From Bacteroidota bacterium (lineage in GTDB: Bacteria; Bacteroidota; Bacteroidia; NS11-12g; UBA955), in NCBI GenBank assembly GCA_030834125.1, contig JAURFW010000005.1, forward strand, positions 1 to 64,000: a stretch of 64,000 nucleotides of DNA. The letters are read 5' to 3'. Every line of letters begins with the position of its first letter. Positions within the stretch are counted from its first letter, which is position 1. Shown here in pieces: positions 53,626 to 63,590 of this stretch. The notes beneath the pieces were generated by a model that was not told the DNA's origin, made no database searches, and worked only from the letters and a program-made list of their open reading frames with translations. Both the position numbers and the translations under genes were made by a program.

Positions 53626-54258
53626 ATAATAATTGCTAGAAACTTCCACGTAAATAATATTTTCTAGTTTTAGAAGTTCTGCCCAAAGGTTTGTATTTTC
53701 AGTCCAATCAGAACCATTTGCTTTAACAAATTGATAAATTTTATTCAGACCAATCATGGTTCCACCGGCTTCAGTGTATTTATTCAGAAATCTGAACTCA
53801 CAGAACCTTTTCATGCTATTTATAAATGTTTGTGGATCATTATGTTCAATGATTTTCAACCAGTTTAAATCTGTTGTAATGGCATATTCAATATCTTTGT
53901 AAAATTTATCTAAAAAAATTAAATTATTATATATTAAATATTTATCAAGTATTAATTCAATAATCACATGAATACCAAACCAATATCTTTGAATATTGTA
54001 TTTTTCAAAGGTTGACTTTACTGATTTGTAAATATTTTGCTGTATTCGTTCAAAGAATATGTGCTGGTGGAATAGTTTATCTCTAAGAAAATGTTGCTGC
54101 GCTCCTCTAAAAATTTCTGAGGAATTTTCGTAGTGTAGAATTCGTTTGTTGTATGTGTTTTTTGAGTAGTTTCTAAGTAAATCAGGAAGAAGTAATCCAA
54201 AATTATACAAGGGTTTTTGATCTTTTTGATCAAAGTAATAGTGCGCAAAGTAATTCAC
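53608..54258 (-). CDS. Hypothetical helical protein, distantly like ACP phosphodiesterases
   Basis: The product has 216 residues, starting GTG 54258. NYFAHYYFDQK and NFGLLLPDLLRNYSK followed by QQHFLRDKLFHQHIFF recall the start of acyl carrier protein phosphodiesterase (AcpH: NFLAH, GNLLxD, HRxxDxxTD), including a Phe/His-Asp arrangement, but it is too divergent to claim that activity. Mostly helical, with no signal peptide. Overlaps the upstream membrane gene tail to tail by 18 bases. Confidence 0.6.
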   Translation of the reverse strand: MNYFAHYYFDQKDQKPLYNFGLLLPDLLRNYSKNTYNKRILHYENSSEIFRGAQQHFLRDKLFHQHIFFERIQQNIYKSVKSTFEKYNIQRYWFGIHVIIELILDKYLIYNNLIFLDKFYKDIEYAITTDLNWLKIIEHNDPQTFINSMKRFCEFRFLNKYTEAGGTMIGLNKIYQFVKANGSDWTENTNLWAELLKLENIIYVEVSSNYYLLQEP

Positions 54259-54295
54259 TCAACAAAAATCAATTTTGTATCAAACAAATACAAAA

Positions 54296-54832
54296 GTGAA
54301 TCGTTTTATTTATGTGATTAGACTCTTAAAATTAATAGTTTTTTACTCATTGATAATATTATCACTGCCCAATGTTTCTTGTCAGTCCACCCAACCAAAT
54401 ATTAATAGCATGGAAATGAATAATAAAGATAGTTTCGAGATTCAAAAGACCGAAGAGGAATGGATGGCTCAATTAAGTAATTTCGAATATGAAGTTCTTC
54501 GAAATAAGGGAACGGAGAGACCATATAGTAGTGAATACGAGACCTTATGGGATGAAGGGATTTATGTTTGCAAAGGATGTGGAGCCAGATTGTTTGAGTC
54601 TAAAACCAAGTTTGATGCTGGTTGTGGATGGCCTAGTTTTTATCAGTCTATAGATAAAAAAGCAATAAAGGAAATTTTAGATACCAGTCATGGCATGGTT
54701 AGAACCGAGGTAGTATGTGCCAAATGTGGCGGTCATTTAGGACATGTTTTTAATGATGGATACAATCAACCTACTGGATTAAGATATTGTATTAATGGAA
54801 TATCTTTAGGCTTTAAAAAGAAGGAAAAGTAA
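54296..54832 (+). CDS. msrB: Peptide-methionine (R)-S-oxide reductase MsrB, lipoprotein
   Basis: Reduces the R form of methionine sulfoxide in proteins. N-terminus MNRFIYVIRLLKLIVFYSLIIL with lipobox NVSC (GTG 54296) marks it as an envelope lipoprotein, so it repairs exported proteins. The MsrB domain is complete: zinc Cys pairs (CKGC, CAKC), CGWPSF and the catalytic Cys165 in GLRYCINGISL. TTG 54275 is the alternative start. Confidence 0.93.
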   Translation: MNRFIYVIRLLKLIVFYSLIILSLPNVSCQSTQPNINSMEMNNKDSFEIQKTEEEWMAQLSNFEYEVLRNKGTERPYSSEYETLWDEGIYVCKGCGARLFESKTKFDAGCGWPSFYQSIDKKAIKEILDTSHGMVRTEVVCAKCGGHLGHVFNDGYNQPTGLRYCINGISLGFKKKEK

Positions 54833-54862
54833 GCATTCTTCACTAACTTGCTTCGTTGAAAA

Positions 54863-57655
54863 ATGAAGGAAGGAAAGTTATTTTTATTAGACGGAATGGC
54901 TCTTATTTACAGAGCTTTCTTTGCATTCAGTAAAAATCCTAGAATAACCTCCACTGGCTTGAATGCCAGTGCAATGTTCGGATTTACCAATACTTTATTA
55001 GACATAATTAGAAGGCAAAATCCTACACATTTAGGTGTGGTATTTGATACAGATAAACCAACCAAACGTCACGAGGAATTTACGGAATATAAAGGCCAGC
55101 GTGAAGCAATGCCCGAAGATTTAAAGAAGAGTATTCCTTATATATTTCGCATTATTGAGGGGTTCAATATCCCAGTAATAACAATGGATGGATATGAGGC
55201 CGATGATATCATTGGAACCCTAGCTTGGAAGGTCGAAAATTTGGATGTATATATGATGACTCCGGACAAGGATTTTGGTCAATTGGTCAAAGACGGAGTT
55301 TATATATACAAACCAGGAAGAATGGGGAACCCTGATGAAATATTAGGTGTTCCAGAAATTTTAGCCAAATGGGAAATTGAAAATGTTGAGCAGGTTATTG
55401 ACATTTTAGGACTATGGGGTGATGCAGTTGATAATATTCCAGGAGTACCTGGAGTGGGTGAGAAAACTGCAAAGAAGCTAATTCAGCAGTATGGTTCAAT
55501 GGAAAATGTGCTTGAACATATCGATGAAATGAAAGGTAAATTGAAAGAAAAGTTTGAGGAAAATAAAGAACAAGCTCTTCTTTCTAAGCGTTTGGCAACT
55601 ATTGATACTGCAGTTCCCATAGAATTAGACCTAGACGGTTTAAAATTAGTTGATCCCAATAAAGAATTATTAAGTGAGGTATTTAAGGAGTTAGAATTCA
55701 GGACATTGGCAAATCGAGTTTTTGGAACCCAGCAAGCAACAGCTAGTTCAAACACGGTAAGGGCCAGCGCTTTAAAAATGCCTTCTACCCAAACATCTTT
55801 ATTTGATAATATTGAAGTAGTGGGGACTGCAGAAGCTGTAGAATTAAAAAATATTGATAATACCGAGCATGAATACACATGTATTGAAACCGAAATTCAA
55901 TGGGAACAGTTTCAAAAAGAGGTTCTTTCAGCTAAAGAAATATGTTTTGATACAGAAACTAGTGAGTTAGATGTTTTTGATGCTCATATTGTAGGTGTAT
56001 CTGTAAGTTGGAAAAATCATCAAGGCGTTTACATCCCTATTCCTGCTAAATATGATGAAGCCAAGAAAATTCTAAATAGACTCGAATTTATTTGGAGCTC
56101 ATCTCAATTAAAGATTGCTCAGAACTTAAAATACGACCTTGGAATCCTTTCTAAATATGGCATTAAAGTACAAGGGCCATTTTTTGATACGATGTTGGCG
56201 CATTATTTAATAGAGCCTGATCAAAGGCATAATATGACTGTTCTTAGTGAGTCATACTTAGGATATACGCCAATTTCAATTGAAACATTGATAGGTAAGA
56301 AGGGTAAAAATCAAGGATCAATGGCAGATGTGCCATTAGAGAAGATTGCAATTTATGCTGCTGAGGATACCGATGTAACATATCAACTAAAGCAGCATCT
56401 TCAAAAACAATTAGAAGAGAAAAACTTGTTAACTGTATTTAACGATATAGAAATTCCCTTAGTATCTGTTTTGTTAGAAATGGAGCAAGAAGGAGTTAAG
56501 TTGGATATTGACTTTTTATCGCAATACAGCAGTGAATTGCAACAACAAGCAATTGATATTCAGAATAAGATTTTTGCTATAGCTGGTTTTGAGTTTAATA
56601 TAGCTTCGCCACAACAAGTTGGAAATGTATTGTTCGAACATCTAAAACTTTTAGAAAAGCCCAAAAAGACAAAAACTGGGCAATATCAAACCGATGAAGA
56701 GACGCTGCAATTTTTGAAAGGTAAGCATAATATTGTTGAAAATATATTGAACTTCCGAGCGCTGCAAAAATTGCGCAGCACATATGTAGATGCTCTTCCT
56801 ACTATGGTCAGAAAAGATACTAATAAGGTCCACACTAACTTTAATCAGGCTGTCGCTGCAACCGGTCGTTTGAGTTCTCAAAATCCAAATCTTCAGAATA
56901 TTCCAATTCGTACAGACTTAGGTCGTGAGATTAGAAAGTCTTTTATTGCTAATGATGAAGATTCAGTTTTGTTAAGTGCGGATTATTCTCAAATAGAATT
57001 AAGAATAATTGCACATATTTCTAAAGATCAAGGCATGATAGACGCCTTTAATTCAGGTTTGGATATTCATACTGCAACAGCCTCAAAAGTCTATGGTATT
57101 CCGGTTGAAGAAGTCGATTCGGATATGAGGAGGAAAGCAAAGACGGTAAATTTTGGAATAATTTATGGTATTTCGGCATTTGGTTTAAGCCAACGGGTTC
57201 AAATCAGTAGAGCGGAAGCAAAAGAAATCATTGATAATTACTTTATTCAGTTTCCAGGTATTAAGCAATACATGGATAAAACGGTAAATTCAGCTCGTGA
57301 GCTAGGTTATGTAGAAACTATTACCGGTAGAAAAAGAAACTTACGAGATATTAATAGCAGAAATGCTACGGTGCGCGGTTTTGCAGAGCGAAATTCTATT
57401 AATGCACCAATACAGGGTAGTGCTGCTGATATGATTAAAATAGCTATGATTCAGTTGCAAGATTGGTTAAGAAAATCAGACTTAAATACTAAAATGATTT
57501 TGCAAGTGCATGATGAATTATTGTTTAATGTTCCAAAGAACGAAATTGGAATAGTACAACAAAAAGTAAAAGAAATAATGGAAGGTGCAATGAAATTAGA
57601 TGTTCCAGTGCTTGTAGAGTCAGGAACTGGTTCTAACTGGTTAGAGGCACATTAA
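54863..57655 (+). CDS. polA: DNA polymerase I
   Basis: Repair and primer-removal polymerase. The 930 residues include the 5'-3' exonuclease (MTPDKDFGQLVKD, GVPGVGEKTAKKLIQQYG), a proofreading 3'-5' exonuclease with an intact D363-T-E365 and YAAEDTD, and the polymerase domain (SADYSQIELRIIAHIS, RRKAKTVNFGIIYG, QVHDELLF with D884). Proofreading residues are intact, unlike Taq-type enzymes. It follows msrB after 30 bases and converges with a porin gene, overlapping it by 4 bases. Confidence 0.97.
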   Translation: MKEGKLFLLDGMALIYRAFFAFSKNPRITSTGLNASAMFGFTNTLLDIIRRQNPTHLGVVFDTDKPTKRHEEFTEYKGQREAMPEDLKKSIPYIFRIIEGFNIPVITMDGYEADDIIGTLAWKVENLDVYMMTPDKDFGQLVKDGVYIYKPGRMGNPDEILGVPEILAKWEIENVEQVIDILGLWGDAVDNIPGVPGVGEKTAKKLIQQYGSMENVLEHIDEMKGKLKEKFEENKEQALLSKRLATIDTAVPIELDLDGLKLVDPNKELLSEVFKELEFRTLANRVFGTQQATASSNTVRASALKMPSTQTSLFDNIEVVGTAEAVELKNIDNTEHEYTCIETEIQWEQFQKEVLSAKEICFDTETSELDVFDAHIVGVSVSWKNHQGVYIPIPAKYDEAKKILNRLEFIWSSSQLKIAQNLKYDLGILSKYGIKVQGPFFDTMLAHYLIEPDQRHNMTVLSESYLGYTPISIETLIGKKGKNQGSMADVPLEKIAIYAAEDTDVTYQLKQHLQKQLEEKNLLTVFNDIEIPLVSVLLEMEQEGVKLDIDFLSQYSSELQQQAIDIQNKIFAIAGFEFNIASPQQVGNVLFEHLKLLEKPKKTKTGQYQTDEETLQFLKGKHNIVENILNFRALQKLRSTYVDALPTMVRKDTNKVHTNFNQAVAATGRLSSQNPNLQNIPIRTDLGREIRKSFIANDEDSVLLSADYSQIELRIIAHISKDQGMIDAFNSGLDIHTATASKVYGIPVEEVDSDMRRKAKTVNFGIIYGISAFGLSQRVQISRAEAKEIIDNYFIQFPGIKQYMDKTVNSARELGYVETITGRKRNLRDINSRNATVRGFAERNSINAPIQGSAADMIKIAMIQLQDWLRKSDLNTKMILQVHDELLFNVPKNEIGIVQQKVKEIMEGAMKLDVPVLVESGTGSNWLEAH

Positions 57656-59622
57656 TTCCAAAACTTCCACTGAAACCCAAAACGAAAACGTCCGGGTTGA
57701 ATGGGGTATTGTAAAATTGTTTCGTATCGTTTATTTACATTAGGAAGAATAATCCATTCATTCCAATGCTCGTATTTGAAAAATATATCTATTGTTTGTA
57801 TTCGAGAAATTGCATAAAAAGATATTATCGGGTAATTTCCAAGTACTAAATTTGATGTTTGATTAAATTGGAAGTTGTGATATATCGGATTGTAATTTAA
57901 GGAGTTATATTTAGAATAATAGGTAAAATCAACTCCTAATCTGTAGAACAGTGCTTTTTTGAATGCATCGTTCTGATAATTAAATCCAAATCTTCCAAAC
58001 CAATTCGGAAACCACTGATTTTGTTGTTCGTTTATACTGTTAAACTGGTAAAATGAGGAAATATAAACACCCCAATTATCACCTTGGAATTGAGTGGTAA
58101 TTTGATTTTTTAAGTAGTTCCAATTATTTATTTGCGCAGGAACATTTGCAGTGAAAAATAGTGGTGTATTGTTGCTGGATCCAAAAGTTAAAGATGTGAG
58201 AAGTTGAAGTCGACTTTGTTTTCTTTGCCAATGAAGTTTTACTAATCGGTTTGATGTAAAATCGTTTATTTCTGGTCCTGATTTAAAGTCTGAAAATGCG
58301 TTTTGGAAGTATTTAAAATAAATAGAAAAAGGTTGATTTTGATTGAGTAATCTTACTCCAAACTCTGATAAACTATCTTTGTATGTAGATTGAACTTCAA
58401 AATAATGAGCACTCTTCCCATATCCACTTAAGGTGTATGACCCATCTAATGTGAATAGTATTTTATTAAATCGAAAAATCGAATTTAACCCTATATTATT
58501 TTGATTATAGGAGTTTACCCATCGTTGTGAATCGTTGGCTTGATATAGATATTTTAATGTGTTGTATTCATGGAAGATTTGTGTACTTATAGGAATAAAG
58601 TTTGACTTCCAATTTATACCTAGCTTATGATTCCATTGACGCCAAGCGCTGCTATCTTGTAAGCTACTACCACCAAATCTTAATGGTTGTAAATAGACTG
58701 AAGAATCATAACTTCTATCTGTGTATTCAAATCTATCTCTTGTGAAAACTATTGATTGTTCTAATGACCAATTTAGGGTTGTATCTAAGAAATATTTGTG
58801 TTTAAATAGATGTTTGGTATTGCTAAGAAAAGAACTAGCGGTTTGGTTTGTAGGGTAATAAATTCCAAATTTCCTCAATGACCAATCTGTTTGTGATGAG
58901 TCAACACCATAAAACAAAGTATCATTCAATAATCCAAAGTTCTCATTTCTTCTATTTCTATTCCAAGTAAGAATAATTTGCTGCCGGTACCTCGTATTGA
59001 GGCTAGTGAAGTCACTTCCAAAGGCAATATTTCTAATTAAATTATCCTGATTGTCACCAACATAATGATTGTCGTTAATTAAGCTTCTGTAGTTGAGTGA
59101 AACATTCCAAGTGGGTGAGAAATTTTGAGAATGTAAAGCGTTCATTCCTATTAAACCTCCATCTCCTTGTGAATAATCAAACTGTGTAAAAGCTTGACCT
59201 ACACGGTGAAAATTGAAATTTTCAGGTGAAAACATGTACGTATAAGCAGTATTTAAACCAGTGTAAATATGTTTTTGAGGGTCTGAAAAATAAAGAGGAA
59301 GTTCTGGACTCCCAGGGCTGCCAATATTACCAATAGGTTTCCAAGATTGTTGCATTGGAGTATACCATTGCACATTAGTTAAACTTGAATCTGCTGGAAT
59401 GAAGGTGTCTAGTTCATTCCATAATTTACAGGCATTTTGTGTGTAAGGTAGTATTTGTGGTCTTGTGTCAACAATAGAATCCCTTAAAGATTTTAAAGAA
59501 TCTAAAGTCTTCGCTTCGGCTTCCGTATTATTTGAACGTGGCATTCCAAAGGGAATTTGTGCCCATAAATCAGATATAAAAAGGGCTGATAGAACCAACA
59601 GAAGAGCTTTTAGGGTTTTCAA
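57652..59622 (-). CDS. Putative beta-barrel porin
   Basis: The product has 656 residues with a signal peptide (1-22, ending WAQ). Dense alternating aromatic strands (NYRSLINDNHYVGDNQDN, NHKLGINWKSNFIPI) run to the end GRFRFGFQWKFWN, whose aromatic final residues fit a barrel closing strand. It matches the large putative-porin group of Bacteroidota. The start is TTG 59622, since no ATG fits the signal peptide. Substrate unknown. Confidence 0.82.
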   Translation of the reverse strand: MKTLKALLLVLSALFISDLWAQIPFGMPRSNNTEAEAKTLDSLKSLRDSIVDTRPQILPYTQNACKLWNELDTFIPADSSLTNVQWYTPMQQSWKPIGNIGSPGSPELPLYFSDPQKHIYTGLNTAYTYMFSPENFNFHRVGQAFTQFDYSQGDGGLIGMNALHSQNFSPTWNVSLNYRSLINDNHYVGDNQDNLIRNIAFGSDFTSLNTRYRQQIILTWNRNRRNENFGLLNDTLFYGVDSSQTDWSLRKFGIYYPTNQTASSFLSNTKHLFKHKYFLDTTLNWSLEQSIVFTRDRFEYTDRSYDSSVYLQPLRFGGSSLQDSSAWRQWNHKLGINWKSNFIPISTQIFHEYNTLKYLYQANDSQRWVNSYNQNNIGLNSIFRFNKILFTLDGSYTLSGYGKSAHYFEVQSTYKDSLSEFGVRLLNQNQPFSIYFKYFQNAFSDFKSGPEINDFTSNRLVKLHWQRKQSRLQLLTSLTFGSSNNTPLFFTANVPAQINNWNYLKNQITTQFQGDNWGVYISSFYQFNSINEQQNQWFPNWFGRFGFNYQNDAFKKALFYRLGVDFTYYSKYNSLNYNPIYHNFQFNQTSNLVLGNYPIISFYAISRIQTIDIFFKYEHWNEWIILPNVNKRYETILQYPIQPGRFRFGFQWKFWN

Positions 59623-59631
59623 AATGCTCTA

Positions 59632-59639
59632 CAAATTTG
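59632..59639. promoter_or_regulatory. Palindromic CAAATTTG shared by divergent starts
   Basis: The 8-base sequence reads the same on both strands and is one mismatch from TAnnTTTG each way. It lies 9 bases from the porin start and 13 from ATG 59653 in a 30-base gap. Confidence 0.35.
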
Positions 59640-59652
59640 CGGATAAAATTTG

Positions 59653-60168
59653 ATGCCTAAAAGGGAAAGTATATATGAGACGGTTTTTTGTAAAAAAGTG
59701 ATAAATTTGGGTATGGGGGAATGGACTCTTTTTTTATTACTCAGTCAAGTGATTGTTTGGAGTTCAATAAAGTATCTAGTGGGTGTTGGATTAGCATTAA
59801 TTTATTTGCCTCTAATTCAGGGTTGGCTTTATTCTACCATTGGGGGATTATTAGGCATAATAATTTTTGTATTTGTTGGTGAGAATATCCAAAAAACTCT
59901 GTTAAAACGATGGCCTGTATTTTTTTCGAATAAACGTTTTAGTAGAAAAAATAGGAATCTTGTAAGAATTAGACAAAAAGGAGGACTTTTAGTGGTTTCC
60001 TTACTAACACCATTCGTTCTGAGTATTCCCGTTGGGTGTATCTTGGCTACCACTTTTGTCCATAATCATTGGAAAATAATAACCTACCAATCATTATCAC
60101 TTTTACTTTGGAGTATTCTTATTTTCGGGGGTAGGTATTATTTGGGTGAGGCATTTCCTTTCTTGTAA
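59653..60168 (+). CDS. Small membrane protein, unknown function
   Basis: The product has about 171 residues with four hydrophobic segments (near 25-60, 62-80, 115-135 and 142-160). LLVVSLLTPFVLSIPVGCILAT resembles the re-entrant Pro/Gly-rich loop of DedA/SNARE-associated or small multidrug export proteins, but no family is certain. ATG 59653 is preferred to the adjacent TTG 59650. Confidence 0.65.
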   Translation: MPKRESIYETVFCKKVINLGMGEWTLFLLLSQVIVWSSIKYLVGVGLALIYLPLIQGWLYSTIGGLLGIIIFVFVGENIQKTLLKRWPVFFSNKRFSRKNRNLVRIRQKGGLLVVSLLTPFVLSIPVGCILATTFVHNHWKIITYQSLSLLLWSILIFGGRYYLGEAFPFL

Positions 60169-60223
60169 GGTTGGGTAATTGCGAGTTTATGACATTCTGT
60201 TAATTTGGAAATATTTATCTTGC

Positions 60224-62275
60224 ATGAGAATTATGAAATTCAATAAATTAAGATTTGTACTATTTGGTTTAATGACTCTCGGAGGCTGTCAGAAACGACC
60301 TTTGAGTTGGGATGTAGATAATACAATTCCATTATTCAAAACCACTTTTAGTATGGATAATTTAGATACTAGATATATTACAAATTCATCAGCTGATTCA
60401 AGTTATATTCTTAATTATTCCAATACTATTTATAGTTATAAAATAAATGATTTACAAGCCTCTGATACTGGAATTCAAGCGGCATTTTCATTGAGTAAAT
60501 TGCGGTTAAACGATCAGGTCATAACCAACGTTATTTCTTTAGGGGATATCAATCCATTATTCAAAGCATTGGATGGTCAAACAATTATTATCCCGGCACA
60601 GGATCAACAGAATCTAGATCCCACAGAAATTGATGCTAGTGCCTTTTTTGAGACAGCAACACTTGATACTGGATATTTAGATATTACTATCACTAATGAG
60701 CTACCAGTGAATATTTCTCTTATTGAGTTTGAACTTAGAAATAAGGATGATAACTCGGTAGTGGCAAGTGATCAGTTTACAAACATTGCTCCAAATGGCG
60801 GAAGTGATAAAAAGACTATAGATCTTGGCGGTAAAACCGTGAACAAAACACTAATAGGTGTAATAAAAAGGTTGATTACAGATCAAAGTCCGTCTGCAGT
60901 AACCATTGATGTTAGCAAAGGCATCAGGGTTGACCTGGGTGTTCGGCAACTTCGACCAAGTTCCGCAATAGCAGCATTCCCAACTCAAGATGTAATTGAT
61001 CAAGATGAAGGATTAACCTTGTACATGGGTGGCGCTGAAGTTAAATATTTCAAAGTAGCCAGTGGAAGGCTAAAAATTGATGTTTTTAGTACAGTTCGGG
61101 AAGATTTAGATATGTATATAGAACTTCCTGGAGCAATTAAAGACGGAAAGAAATTTGTAGATATTGTTCATCTCGATGCTGCCGAACCAGGCGGTTCATC
61201 TCAAACCAATACCATTTACGAAATGGAAGGTTATTTAATTGACTTTAGAGGTAAAAATCCTACCGTTACCGATACTGTAAACACTTTCCATCAGATTTTA
61301 AAAGTTACCTTAGACTCTAGCGGAAGAAAAATTCCCGTGAATCTCAGCGATAGCATCCGACTTGATTATAAAATTGAGGGATTAAAACCCGAATATGCTA
61401 TTGGTTACTTGGGAAATTCAATTGATACTACAGGTTTGGATACAGTAGGTATTGATTTATTTAAGGGCTTAACGGGAGATGTAGATTTTCAAGATTTTGA
61501 GGTGAATTTTTTACTAAGAAATAGCATTGGTACTGATGGTAGAATTAACCTAAAACAGTTATCGAGTATAAATGCATTTTCAGGTAGTAGAGTTGACTTG
61601 AATGCTCCAGCACTAACCGGTGATTTATTTGTAACAAAACCTCCATTTCAAAGAGGTCAATTTTCAGAAACTAGTATTACTTTAAATCCTCAAAATAGCA
61701 ATGTGAAAACCTTTTTTGAAAACCTTCCCCAGTTATTGGAATATGATTTAGAAACCGAGATTTCGCCTAATGGAAACGTTAATAATTACACTGATTTTGT
61801 TTTCGATGATTCACGAATGGATGTAATTCTTAACGTTAATATGCCATTTGCCTTTTCATTTGGAGGTTTAACATTGAGAGACACACAAGGGGTTAATTTC
61901 TCTGAGTTTGGCGATATTACTAGATTGAAATCGGCAAAATTGTTTCTTGAAATGGAGAACTACTTCCCATTGGATTTGAAACTTAATGTAAATATGTTGG
62001 ATAAGAATTATCGGAAGTTAGGTTCATTTAATAGCACTCCAACAGATGGAATTCCTTCGGCTGCCGTTGATGCAAATGGATATCCAATTAATTCAAGCTC
62101 TCAAACGCTAATAGTAGAATTAGATCGTGAGAGGGCTCAGAATCTAGTAAATACCCATTATTTTGAAATAATATTAGAGGCTAAAGGAAGTCAAAAAATG
62201 CAAAAGTTGTATAACAACAGTAAGTTAATCATGGAGTCGAGAATGCAGTTTGAGTATGAATTACAGAATGATTAA
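60224..62275 (+). CDS. Large lipoprotein of unknown function
   Basis: About 683 residues. The signal is MRIMKFNKLRFVLFGLMTLGGC with lipobox LGGC; ATG 60224 or 60233 is preferred over the upstream TTA-rich TTG 60179. Beta-rich domains follow (LDITITNELPVNISLIEFELRNKDDN repeats once at SAKLFLEMENYFPLDLKLNVN). The two segments suggest two related immunoglobulin-like LEA-type domains. No known family. It is followed directly by an OMP gene and may form a complex with it. Confidence 0.7.
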   Translation: MRIMKFNKLRFVLFGLMTLGGCQKRPLSWDVDNTIPLFKTTFSMDNLDTRYITNSSADSSYILNYSNTIYSYKINDLQASDTGIQAAFSLSKLRLNDQVITNVISLGDINPLFKALDGQTIIIPAQDQQNLDPTEIDASAFFETATLDTGYLDITITNELPVNISLIEFELRNKDDNSVVASDQFTNIAPNGGSDKKTIDLGGKTVNKTLIGVIKRLITDQSPSAVTIDVSKGIRVDLGVRQLRPSSAIAAFPTQDVIDQDEGLTLYMGGAEVKYFKVASGRLKIDVFSTVREDLDMYIELPGAIKDGKKFVDIVHLDAAEPGGSSQTNTIYEMEGYLIDFRGKNPTVTDTVNTFHQILKVTLDSSGRKIPVNLSDSIRLDYKIEGLKPEYAIGYLGNSIDTTGLDTVGIDLFKGLTGDVDFQDFEVNFLLRNSIGTDGRINLKQLSSINAFSGSRVDLNAPALTGDLFVTKPPFQRGQFSETSITLNPQNSNVKTFFENLPQLLEYDLETEISPNGNVNNYTDFVFDDSRMDVILNVNMPFAFSFGGLTLRDTQGVNFSEFGDITRLKSAKLFLEMENYFPLDLKLNVNMLDKNYRKLGSFNSTPTDGIPSAAVDANGYPINSSSQTLIVELDRERAQNLVNTHYFEIILEAKGSQKMQKLYNNSKLIMESRMQFEYELQND

Positions 62276-63590
62276 ACCTATTTTTTTTGTAGCAGGATTC
62301 TTGACTTTTCCTGTTTGGGGCAGCGACTCAACGAGCCTAAATCAAGAGGTTCAATTAATACCCGATCACGAGTTAAGTATTGAGGTAAAAACTATTAGAC
62401 CTATCGCAAATTATGTAATTGAAACGGGATCTAATTCTATACCTTTTGAAATGATGAGCAGGATGGTTTTGGGCGGATATATTTCAACTGATAGGATGGA
62501 ATCTATTACAAATTCATTATCTGAAAATAATAGATTGGGATTTTATCAAAGTTGGCACATTGGCTTATATCCTATTCCAAAAATATTTGAAACTCAGAGT
62601 GAAAATAAATTAGCCTTAAAACAAGTTAGATTTATTTCAGAGTCATTTGGTGGGGCAACCTTTACTGAAGATGCGTTTGGATTAATTTTTAGGGGAAATA
62701 CTCCTTACTTAGGAAAGGAATTAAATACAGGAAGTAACAGATTTATGACTTTTTCTCAAAAAGGATTAAGATTTGATTTTGAAAAAAAATCATTTTCATG
62801 GGCCGTTCAATTACATCAAATTTCCAATTATAACAATTTACAAACTGAAAACTTATCGGTTTATTCTTCAAGTATAGGGGATTCTATAGCTATGAAGGGT
62901 TCTATGTTTTCTCAAACTTCAGATCCGAACGAATCTGCAGGCTGGGGGGCACAATTAAACTTTTCTTATTTTAAGAAAATTGGTAAAGGAGTAGCTTTTT
63001 TCGGATTTGAAAATTTAGGAATAAATCAATTGAGCAATGTTAAGACTATATACCGTGGAGTGCAATTTGAGAATTCATCTATAGATCCCATAAAATGGGT
63101 TGACGAAGAAAAAATCACCATAGTTCCCCTGAATTTGGCCATAAGCGATTTGGTTGGGTCAAAATGGTTTAGAAATACTCGTGATACCCTAATACAGGAC
63201 TTGAATTTTGATACAATAACTCAGCGTGGTACATTTTACACTCCGATTCACTTATTTGCTCAATACCACAGAAATTTAAATAATAATTCTAGCAGTGGTT
63301 TGATGTGGTATAATGTCAGAGTAGACTACCGTTATCTGTTGGGATATTTCCCCAAATTAAGTACAACGTTCAATTTTAAGCCTTTTGCAAAAGGTAAACT
63401 TAGGAATTTGAATGTTCACGGTGGGGTTTCACTTGGTGGCTTTGATACTTGGGATATAAATGCTGGAGTAGAATGGTATACAAATCCTTTATATATAAAA
63501 CTTCATTTTACTGGAATTGAATCTTTCATTGCGCCTTCATCACAACATGGTGGAGGAATGCAACTCACGCTATTTTATCCGTTCTATTGA
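62268..63590 (+). CDS. Outer-membrane beta-barrel protein (DUF5723-like)
   Basis: About 440 residues with a signal peptide MIKPIFFVAGFLTFPVWGSD from ATG 62268, which overlaps the previous gene (62256 is an alternative). The barrel-like body with Gly and aromatic alternation ends MQLTLFYPFY. DUF5723 is a tentative match (from memory). It forms an operon with the lipoprotein upstream and overlaps the convergent gene by 21 bases. Confidence 0.7.
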   Translation: MIKPIFFVAGFLTFPVWGSDSTSLNQEVQLIPDHELSIEVKTIRPIANYVIETGSNSIPFEMMSRMVLGGYISTDRMESITNSLSENNRLGFYQSWHIGLYPIPKIFETQSENKLALKQVRFISESFGGATFTEDAFGLIFRGNTPYLGKELNTGSNRFMTFSQKGLRFDFEKKSFSWAVQLHQISNYNNLQTENLSVYSSSIGDSIAMKGSMFSQTSDPNESAGWGAQLNFSYFKKIGKGVAFFGFENLGINQLSNVKTIYRGVQFENSSIDPIKWVDEEKITIVPLNLAISDLVGSKWFRNTRDTLIQDLNFDTITQRGTFYTPIHLFAQYHRNLNNNSSSGLMWYNVRVDYRYLLGYFPKLSTTFNFKPFAKGKLRNLNVHGGVSLGGFDTWDINAGVEWYTNPLYIKLHFTGIESFIAPSSQHGGGMQLTLFYPFY

